Assembly: GCA_036821485.1 (NCBI GenBank)
Contig: DAISJM010000002.1
Span: 1-64,000, forward strand
DNA length: 64,000 bases
Origin: DAISJM01 sp036821485
GTDB taxonomy: Bacteria > Verrucomicrobiota > Kiritimatiellia > CAIQIC01 > JAGNIJ01
Reading direction: 5' to 3'
The notes under the pieces are model-generated. The model was not told where the DNA came from, searched no databases, and saw only the letters and a program-made list of their open reading frames with translations. Both the position numbers and the translations under genes were made by a program. This document shows, piece after piece, positions 8,577 through 14,905 of this stretch. How positions within the stretch are numbered: the stretch's first letter is position 1; each line of letters starts with the position of its first letter.

Positions 8577-8710
8577 GGCCGTACAAAATAGCAGTACCCC
8601 ACGCCTCAAGCAAGCGCGACCGCAACGACCGTTGGGGCTTCAGTATGGCAGACTTCGATGCCAAGACCTTCGACCATTACGACAGGGTCAATAGCGGCTT
8701 GGCGCGACGA

Positions 8711-8998
8711 TTACCCGAAGGACGGAGCTGTGGCAGTCGTCCACAGGAATCCGCCTGATGGATTGATGCATGAGAAGTAGATGAGGAAGGACCGCAGGAG
8801 GCTGACATCGGTGATGGCCATGTACTCATCCAAGTTCCCCGCCGCATCGTAGGAACAGAGGACCTTTGACTCACCGCCGTAGTCGGCCTGCACCAACCGG
8901 TATTGAGCGTCGTAGCTATACTTGACCGTTGTCCCCGCCTCCGCGGCAAGAACACAACCTAGCAGCACGATCCCCACTAACCACCAACGCTTGTTCAT
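8711..8998 (-). CDS. Small secreted YD/Rhs-repeat protein
   Basis: 95 residues from the ATG at 8998, which follows a strong purine-rich ribosome site (AAGGGGGG). The N terminus is a signal peptide (MNKRWWLVGIVLLGCVLAAEAG). The mature part has one and a half YD repeats (YSYDAQYRLVQADYGG, CSYDAAGNL), the repeat of Rhs and teneurin shells. The C-terminal 40 residues (DVSLLRSFLIYFSC ...) show no known domain. Rhs proteins are normally over 1000 residues, so this is either a remnant of an rhs 5' end or one of the tiny secreted YD proteins found in this group of bacteria. It lies 82 bases after the lipoprotein gene and may be in the same transcript. Confidence 0.65.
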   Translation of the reverse strand: MNKRWWLVGIVLLGCVLAAEAGTTVKYSYDAQYRLVQADYGGESKVLCSYDAAGNLDEYMAITDVSLLRSFLIYFSCINPSGGFLWTTATAPSFG

Positions 8999-9080
8999 GA
9001 ACCCCCCTTCGCAAGCTTCATGCTTCTCTTTTTTTTGCAGGCTAACTTCGCCTATTCGACATCCAAGGACCGCCCCCGCA

Positions 9081-9653
9081 CTAGAGAGGGATGCAAAAGG
9101 GTATGAAGTGCCGGTACTTCTTTTCTTCAAACTTCAACGTCTTCTTCTCCCCCCAACATGACAGCTCTACCTCAAGTCTCCCGTCCCGGACTACACCACC
9201 CTCAAGCCTCACTGACAATATTGTGCCGCGGAAGATCTCTGTCTCTTGAACGGATGACGGAGCGACAGCAGCCCCATCAATCTTTTCAAAGATGACATCT
9301 CCCAGCCCACCGGAATGCACAAGCTTGAGGATATTCGTTTCGTGAGGGGGATACAGAGCCTTATCGGTCATCGGCACAATCGGTATGAAAGCAGGCCCCA
9401 CCCAACTCATACGATCAGCCAGAACAGGATACACCACAACCTCATTGGTTGTCCCCATAACGAATTCATATAGAGGAGGCTTATACTGCCCAAATGAGGG
9501 CTCTCTGCTGCGAGTATGCCACCCCCCTTTTTCCACCACATGAAAGCCATCCTCTAAATGCACAAGCGTCAGGTAATCGGCCGAATCCACGACAGAACAC
9601 CCGCCCACCAAGCAAACCAGTACACAGGCCGCAGCCAGAACGAGTCTATTCAT
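9081..9653 (-). CDS. Hypothetical lipoprotein
   Basis: 190 residues from the ATG at 9653 (MNRLVLAAACVLVCLVGGCSV). The lipobox LVGGC shows lipid attachment at a cysteine near residue 19, so it is anchored to a membrane outside the cytoplasm. The rest is beta-rich with no family I recognise; it ends in a basic beta stretch (EKKTLKFEEKKYRHF). Upstream codons in frame come from the inverted repeat of the REP-type transposon, so they are not part of the original gene. It is co-directional with the Rhs and membrane-protein genes on the other side of the transposon and may once have been directly downstream of them. Confidence 0.7.
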   Translation of the reverse strand: MNRLVLAAACVLVCLVGGCSVVDSADYLTLVHLEDGFHVVEKGGWHTRSREPSFGQYKPPLYEFVMGTTNEVVVYPVLADRMSWVGPAFIPIVPMTDKALYPPHETNILKLVHSGGLGDVIFEKIDGAAVAPSSVQETEIFRGTILSVRLEGGVVRDGRLEVELSCWGEKKTLKFEEKKYRHFIPFCIPL

Positions 9654-9675
9654 CACCACCACCCTGACACCCTTT

Positions 9676-10783
9676 GGGGTCAGACCTACAAATAACAAAT
9701 AGGCTCATTCCAGCACCCCGAGGCTTCTCTCCGCCTGCTCCAACTTCCGCCGCAGCCCCTTGTCTGTCTTGACCAGCCGATCCGTTCGCCTCACCTGCCA
9801 ACTGACCGCCGATCCCCACTGGAGCCCCAGCTCCCGCGCCACCTCCCGTTGCGTCAACCCGCTATGCCGACTCAGCAACAGCGCCGCCAGCCCCCGCGCG
9901 CCCTGCCCCCTGCTCCGACAGCCAATCTCCTCGACAGGCACCCCCATCACCTGCGACACCGTCTTCAGGACTCTCCTCGGCGCCACCGCCACCACCTGCC
10001 TTCGAAACGTCGTATCCTCCGGCCTCTTCAACCTGCCAACCTGTTCCGCCCCCACCTCCCGCATTCTCTCCATGAATCCCTCTCCGCCGATCCCCTCACT
10101 CGCCCCCTTCACCAACTTCTGGACTTCCTCGTCCGTCTTTGCCAACCCCTGTTCCACATACTTCCGGTACGCCGAAGGCCTCCGCCCTTTCTGCCCCGCC
10201 AACTGTGCCAGCACCGGCCCCATCTCCAATCCCTCAATCGCCCTTGCCCTCCCCGCATAGGCCGGGTAGCTGCTCCAGCGATAGCCCCGCAAATACCGAA
10301 CCTGCTCTTTTAGCGGCCTTTTCTCGATCTCCCCGACATGCACCGGGTTCAAGTGTACATACCGGCTCAGTTTCAGCAGGTACTCATCCCCCTCCACCGG
10401 CTTTCCCCCAAACCGACCCTGCAACAGATGTCCCACCCGCCGGTGCCTCTTGTTGAAGTACATCGTATACGCCGTCATCAGCGACTGCATGAATCGGCTG
10501 ATATTGGCCCCCGGTGTCTCCACCAGCAGATGCACGTGATTGTTCATCAGGCAGTACAGGTACAGCCTCACCCCGTGCTTCCCTGCCTGCTCGCTCAACT
10601 GATCTAGGAACCGCCCACGATCCCCGTCATCCCGAAAGATATCCTGCCTCCCGTTCCCCCGAACGGTCACGTGGTAGATCGCCCCCTCGAACACAATCCT
10701 TAGTTTTCTCGCCATACCCGCCTTCCTACCACCCCTTGCCCTCTCCGTCCACCCTCTTATTTGTTATTTGTAGGTCTGACCCC
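9676..10783. mobile_element. REP-type transposon unit (RAYT flanked by inverted repeats)
   Basis: The element is bounded by perfect 25-nt inverted repeats at 9676-9700 and 10759-10783. The left copy begins GGGGTCAGACCTAC and the right copy is its exact reverse complement ending GTAGGTCTGACCCC. Between them lies only the tyrosine transposase gene. No target duplication is evident, as expected for HUH single-strand transposases. It sits between the candidate immunity gene and the lipoprotein gene, and its right repeat supplies the last codons and stop of the former. Confidence 0.85.
9705..10715 (-). CDS. REP-associated tyrosine transposase (Y1/HUH family)
   Basis: 336 residues. The N-terminal 150 residues form the Y1 transposase domain: entry strand IYHVTVRGNGRQDIF, the HUH metal motif in NNHVHLLVE (histidines 60 and 62), and the catalytic tyrosine most likely Y119 in LSRYVHLNPV. 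The C-terminal part (about 240-310) resembles the DnaA-type helix-turn-helix often fused to this family (VLKTVSQVMGVPVEEI ... GLTQREVARELGL). All key residues are present, so it may be active. The ATG at 10715 has a ribosome site GGAAGG. These enzymes cut single-stranded REP hairpins and are thought to spread them. Both ends of the element keep perfect inverted repeats. Confidence 0.92.
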   Translation of the reverse strand: MARKLRIVFEGAIYHVTVRGNGRQDIFRDDGDRGRFLDQLSEQAGKHGVRLYLYCLMNNHVHLLVETPGANISRFMQSLMTAYTMYFNKRHRRVGHLLQGRFGGKPVEGDEYLLKLSRYVHLNPVHVGEIEKRPLKEQVRYLRGYRWSSYPAYAGRARAIEGLEMGPVLAQLAGQKGRRPSAYRKYVEQGLAKTDEEVQKLVKGASEGIGGEGFMERMREVGAEQVGRLKRPEDTTFRRQVVAVAPRRVLKTVSQVMGVPVEEIGCRSRGQGARGLAALLLSRHSGLTQREVARELGLQWGSAVSWQVRRTDRLVKTDKGLRRKLEQAERSLGVLE

Positions 10784-11236
10784 GGAAAGATCGGAAAGAT
10801 TGCTTGCAGATCTACTCCCAAAGCTACTGAGTATCAGGCGCCCAAGGGAGGTCATCGTGGCCCACCCAACACCAAGAATGAAAATATTGCTGACAGCAGC
10901 ATTCACGTAATCGAACACGTTGAAGTTCACAAAATCCTTGCTGTTCACCGGATTGGCAAGGAGAGCTAGAAGGCATAGCGGAGGAAAGCCCAGGAAAAGA
11001 ACAAGCCCTGTTACGGCACCGACCGCGCGCTGTGCGAATGATGCAACTCTGAGAGAACAGAATATGAACACGAGTCCCGACAACGCGGCGAAGTACAGGA
11101 AAACGGGATATCCTTCGGCAAAGAAGAACCCGATCGCGTTCTCTCTTTGGCTTTGCAGCGGGATGCTGGCAACGACGGAGATAGACGCCACACAACACAC
11201 AATCGCAGAACCCAGTCTTAGCCTTTCAGTACTCAT
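10757..11236 (-). CDS. Small membrane protein, candidate immunity protein to the Rhs toxin
   Basis: 159 residues with four predicted membrane helices: GSAIVCCVASISVVAS, VFLYFAALSGLVFIFC, AVGAVTGLVLFLGFPPLCLLALL and AAVSNIFILGVGWATMTSL. It starts nine bases after the Rhs stop on the same strand, the classical place for an immunity gene. No family is recognised. The last residues (SGVRPTNNK) and the TAA stop are encoded by the right inverted repeat of the REP-type transposon, so the original C terminus was changed or cut. The immunity role is inferred from position and from a membrane location suited to a toxin working in the periplasm; it could equally be an unrelated membrane protein. Confidence 0.6.
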   Translation of the reverse strand: MSTERLRLGSAIVCCVASISVVASIPLQSQRENAIGFFFAEGYPVFLYFAALSGLVFIFCSLRVASFAQRAVGAVTGLVLFLGFPPLCLLALLANPVNSKDFVNFNVFDYVNAAVSNIFILGVGWATMTSLGRLILSSFGSRSASNLSDLSGVRPTNNK

Positions 11237-11245
11237 CTCAGCACT

Positions 11246-12673
11246 CTATGGGAAGGAAGCCCGAATCACGGTGTTGGCGCTCGAAGTTGAGGATACGGAA
11301 CCCCTCGATCCACGGGCTCCAATCGATATTGCTCCGCCATTCACTGGCGCGAGAAACACGCTGCGGGATATTTCATTGGGGGTCGTCTGGGAGTCATGAA
11401 CAATGGGCACCCCCGCAGCACGCAGACCGTCCGCCACAAGAGAACCACAGGTATACTCACTGCCATCAGAGGACTGAATACCGACTATCGCACCATAGTC
11501 ATACCCGCCGAAGGTGCCTCCAACAAGAGCCTGCCCCGCAAATTTAAGAAGCCCAGCTTCATCAACCGCGCCGTTTGGTCGCATGATTTGGAATGTCTTC
11601 CCGTCCAGACTGTCCGGGGCATCAATAACAACACCGTCGCCAGGACGAGCCGTTAGAATACCATCCTGCACCCTAATGCCAACATGCCCATACACATCTC
11701 CGGGAGTATTTGCATCTGCAGTGAAAATAGCGATGATCCACTGAATGATATTGTTATCGACATAGAGATACACATCCCCAACCCGTCCCTGCGCCCAACT
11801 CTCCCCCCACCCCCACGGGTCGATGAAGTTCACCGGATCGCCGTGGCAGTAGGCGTACAGATTCAACCCGCCCGGAAGGCCAATCGGATCTTTCGTGAGC
11901 CACCGTCTCAGGTCCGCCGCGTAGTACCGCGCTTTGATGTAGTACAGCGACCCACCCTCGTGATACGCCCCATACCCGCCCCCGAACGTATACGGCGTCT
12001 CCACCCCGCCTGCCTGATCCAGCACTTCTCCGTACGGCGAATAGGCGTACTCCGCCACCACCGCCCCGTTGGTGTCCGTCAGCGCCAGCGTCGACCCCTG
12101 CTCATCCGCGTGGAAGTAGTACACCGCTCCGTTTGTTTCCACCTGCGCCAGCAGCCCCCGCGCGCCCCAGATGTAGTACCGCACCGGCAGCCCGTTCGTG
12201 TCCGCCTCCATCAGCACGTTGTGCAGCGCCGCGCCACGATCCAGCACGAAATGCCGGGTGCCTTGCAGGGAATGCCGGGTCACCCGATCCCCCAACCCGT
12301 CGTATTCATAGGCGCTGGCCGTTCCCTCGTTCACCACGTTCGTCATCCGATTGTCGTGGTCGTATCCCATCGCCAGCCCCATCCCGTTGGAGACCAGGTT
12401 CCCATTCGGATCGAAGTAGAAGGCGTTGGTCGTCCACGCCTCATCACCCGGGGCCGCAACACGAAGCGTCTGCGAAAGCCGATCGGCCCCGTCGAAGGTC
12501 ATGCACTCCACCTTCGGCTGCAGGTCCCCCACCCGCCCCGCCACGATCTCCTCTTCCATCTTAAGCCCCAGCCCGTCCCGCGTAAATACCCGTTCCAGAA
12601 ATGCCGTGGCACCGAGAATATAGGAGAATCCCGCCAGCCTCTGTGTATCGTCCCATTCAAACACCCCGGCCAC
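11246..12673 (-). CDS. Rhs/YD-repeat protein, N-terminally truncated, with C-terminal papain-like (permuted NlpC/P60) domain
   Basis: 475 residues from a GTG at 12673 without a clear ribosome site or signal peptide. Residues 1-285 are the end of an Rhs shell: YD-type strands (YFDPNGNLVSNG, YDHDNRMTNVV, YEYDGLGDRVT) and the conserved core end YYIKARYYAADLRRWLTKDP..GLNLYAYCHGDPVNFIDPWG. After this hallmark comes the variable C-terminal region (288-475). It has GHVGI with His329 and YTCGSLVADGL with Cys408, the His-before-Cys order of permuted NlpC/P60 (YiiX/LRAT-like) hydrolases, which cut peptides, amides or lipids. Full Rhs proteins exceed 1000 residues, so this is an orphan Rhs tip or a decayed gene. 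The membrane-protein gene follows nine bases downstream. Confidence 0.82.
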   Translation of the reverse strand: MAGVFEWDDTQRLAGFSYILGATAFLERVFTRDGLGLKMEEEIVAGRVGDLQPKVECMTFDGADRLSQTLRVAAPGDEAWTTNAFYFDPNGNLVSNGMGLAMGYDHDNRMTNVVNEGTASAYEYDGLGDRVTRHSLQGTRHFVLDRGAALHNVLMEADTNGLPVRYYIWGARGLLAQVETNGAVYYFHADEQGSTLALTDTNGAVVAEYAYSPYGEVLDQAGGVETPYTFGGGYGAYHEGGSLYYIKARYYAADLRRWLTKDPIGLPGGLNLYAYCHGDPVNFIDPWGWGESWAQGRVGDVYLYVDNNIIQWIIAIFTADANTPGDVYGHVGIRVQDGILTARPGDGVVIDAPDSLDGKTFQIMRPNGAVDEAGLLKFAGQALVGGTFGGYDYGAIVGIQSSDGSEYTCGSLVADGLRAAGVPIVHDSQTTPNEISRSVFLAPVNGGAISIGARGSRGSVSSTSSANTVIRASFP

Positions 12674-13007
12674 TTAGGGTCAGCCCTCACGGTCCCCCGC
12701 GGATGAATCCGACCGGGCGGGAGATGATGTTCTGTGCGAGAGAAGAAACGACGAGCAGTTCAAGAAGGCAGATACTTAGGAAAGAGAAATGAAACCCGAG
12801 TCGATGGACATGTTTCCGCGGCGCGAGACTCCGTCGCATGCGATGCTCCCCTTGGTGGGTCCTTTTCTACACCCAATCCCCGCTCTCTGACTAGGGGGGG
12901 TATCTTGTAGGATGTTCCTGACAAATGGTCCGCTCCATTCCGAGACTCGACAATCATCCCGGAAATCCGCATTGTTCTGACAGGTGTAGCCCACAAGGAG
13001 CGTGGAC
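12674..13007. other. Intergenic region between rhs remnant and usp gene
   Basis: No gene is seen. Minus-strand frames here do not resemble the missing Rhs N terminus, so the 5' part of the rhs gene is not simply frameshifted upstream. The stretch includes AAGGAG at 12995-13000, the ribosome site of the stress-protein gene. A promoter for that gene should lie here but none is clear. Confidence 0.5.
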
Positions 13008-13850
13008 ATGATCAGAAGCATCCTCGTGTGTACGGACGGCTCGCCGCGCAGCGATGTCGCGGCCGATTACGCCATCGACCTTGCCAAGCGTCTGAAAGCA
13101 CGGCTCCTCGGACTCCACGTACTCGACCTGCGCCTCTTTGAGGGGCCTCTGCTGGCCGACCTCTCCGGCGCGATCGGCGCCCAGCCCTATTCCGACCAGA
13201 TCGGCCGCTTCCGGGATTTCCTCACCCGGCGGGGTGAGGCGGTCATGACCGCCTTCGTCAGCCGCTGCACCACCGCAGGTCTGCAAACCGAAAGCCTCAT
13301 CCGTACCGGTCATCCGCCGCGCGTCATCCTTCAGGAGGAAGCCCACGCCGAATTGATCGTGCTCGGCCAGAAGGGCGAGCACGCGGATGTCATCGGCGAG
13401 ATGATGGGGTCTACGGTAGAGCGCGTCATGCGCAACTCGGTCAAGCCCTGCCTCGTAACCCCGACCGAGTACCAGCCGTTCTCGCGGATCCTCGCAGCCT
13501 TCGATGGAAGCACCCATGCAGGCCAAGCTCTCCGCGAAGCCGCCGAGCTGGCCATCGCCATGGATATCGAACTTGTCGTGCTCACCGTGGGCGAGAATAG
13601 CCACGAGGGACAGACGGAGGAAATATCTCAGGACGCCAAGGATCTGGTGAAGCCCCACGGCGCGAAGGCGTCCTTCGTCACCGTGCACGGCAGGACCGCC
13701 GCCGCAATCCTGGAAACCGCGCGCAGCCACAAGTGCGGCCTGATTGCGTTGGGCGCGTACGGGCACAGCCGTATTCGCGAGATGGTGTTGGGCAGCACCA
13801 CCACACAGGTGGTTTCACGGGCACACGTTCCCGTCTTAATCGTACGCTGA
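13008..13850 (+). CDS. Universal stress protein, tandem UspA domains
   Basis: 280 residues made of two Usp domains. Domain 1 (2-145) begins IRSILVCTDGS and ends with an ATP-site loop GQKGEHADVIGEMMGST. Domain 2 (about 155-280) begins ILAAFDGSTHAG and holds the consensus G-x2-G-x9-GS loop, GAYGHSRIREMVLGST, near the end. ATP-binding Usp proteins help cells under starvation or redox stress in the cytoplasm. The ATG at 13008 is chosen because AAGGAG lies seven bases before it; a GTG six bases earlier would be too close to that site. It is followed eight bases later by rmuC. Confidence 0.9.
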   Translation: MIRSILVCTDGSPRSDVAADYAIDLAKRLKARLLGLHVLDLRLFEGPLLADLSGAIGAQPYSDQIGRFRDFLTRRGEAVMTAFVSRCTTAGLQTESLIRTGHPPRVILQEEAHAELIVLGQKGEHADVIGEMMGSTVERVMRNSVKPCLVTPTEYQPFSRILAAFDGSTHAGQALREAAELAIAMDIELVVLTVGENSHEGQTEEISQDAKDLVKPHGAKASFVTVHGRTAAAILETARSHKCGLIALGAYGHSRIREMVLGSTTTQVVSRAHVPVLIVR

Positions 13851-13858
13851 GATCGACC

Positions 13859-14905
13859 ATGCAGAACACATTGTTCATCGTAATCCCGACCCTGGCCGTC
13901 ATACTCGCCGCCGCATGGTGGATACGCCGCAGCATCCTGGCCGCCATCGCCAAGCCGCGCGACGACCAGTCGTTCGCCCTCCTCCAGAACCAGGTCAACG
14001 CCCTCAACACGCAGGTGGCGCAGGCCCTCGACAACACGCGGAAATCGATGGACGAGCGCCTCGACAACGCCGCGCGCGTCATCCAGGGCGTGAGCAAACA
14101 GCTCGGCCAACTCGACGAATCGTCCCGCCGCATTTTCGATATCGGCAAGGATATGGCCAGTCTGCAGGAAGTGCTCCGCTCGCCGAAGCTGCGCGGCAAT
14201 ATCAGCGAGCTGTTCCTCGAAGACCTCCTCGCGCAGATCCTGCCGCCGGACCATTACAAAATCCAGCACGCCTTCCGCGGCGGCGAAACCGTCGATGCCG
14301 CCATCGTACTGAAAGCCGGACTCGTTCCGGTGGACGCGAAGTTCCCCCTCGAGAACTTCCGGCTCGTGGTGGCTGCCGCAGACGATGAAGCGCGCAAGAT
14401 CGCGCGGAAAACCTTCCTGCGCGATGTTAAAATCCACATCGATGCGATCGCCCAGAAATATATCCGGCCCGACGAGGGTACATTCGATTTCGCGCTGATG
14501 TACATCCCGGCCGAAAATGTCTACTACGAGACGATCATCAAGGATACCGACGGCACCGCGGACTTCTCCCTGTTCAACTACGCCCTCTCGAAACGCGTCA
14601 TTCCCGTTTCGCCGAACAGCTTCTACGCCTACCTGCAGACCATTCTGCTCGGCCTGAAAGGCATGAAGGTGGAGGAAAGCGCGCGCGACATGCTCAACGC
14701 ACTGGCCGCGTTGCACAAGGATTTCGAGCGGTTCGAGGAACCGTTCCGGCTCATCGGGAAGCATCTGGAGAACTCGCTCAAGCAGTTCGCCGACGCGGAT
14801 AAGCGGCTCGGGAAACTCACGGGCCGCATGGAGCAAATCGACAGCGCCACCAAGGGCCTCAACGCACCAGAGGTTCCGCCTGCGATCCACGGCTCCCCGG
14901 AATGA
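13859..14905 (+). CDS. rmuC: DNA recombination protein RmuC family
   Basis: 348 residues from the ATG at 13859; the frame upstream of this overlaps the stress-protein gene. An N-terminal membrane anchor (TLFIVIPTLAVILAAAWWIRR) leads to a coiled coil (residues 35-110). The RmuC nuclease-like core follows with GNISELFLEDLLAQILPPDHY, VPVDAKFPLENF and DVKIHIDAIAQKYIRP, then FALMYIPAENVYYE. RmuC limits inversions at short inverted repeats in E. coli and belongs to the PD-(D/E)xK superfamily. The 3' end overlaps the convergent SGNH/TPR gene by 47 bases. Confidence 0.9.
   Translation: MQNTLFIVIPTLAVILAAAWWIRRSILAAIAKPRDDQSFALLQNQVNALNTQVAQALDNTRKSMDERLDNAARVIQGVSKQLGQLDESSRRIFDIGKDMASLQEVLRSPKLRGNISELFLEDLLAQILPPDHYKIQHAFRGGETVDAAIVLKAGLVPVDAKFPLENFRLVVAAADDEARKIARKTFLRDVKIHIDAIAQKYIRPDEGTFDFALMYIPAENVYYETIIKDTDGTADFSLFNYALSKRVIPVSPNSFYAYLQTILLGLKGMKVEESARDMLNALAALHKDFERFEEPFRLIGKHLENSLKQFADADKRLGKLTGRMEQIDSATKGLNAPEVPPAIHGSPE

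Noticed and set aside
11684..12706. 340-codon plus-strand frame
   Set aside because: Antisense shadow of the Rhs gene; composition rich in Arg, His and Pro.
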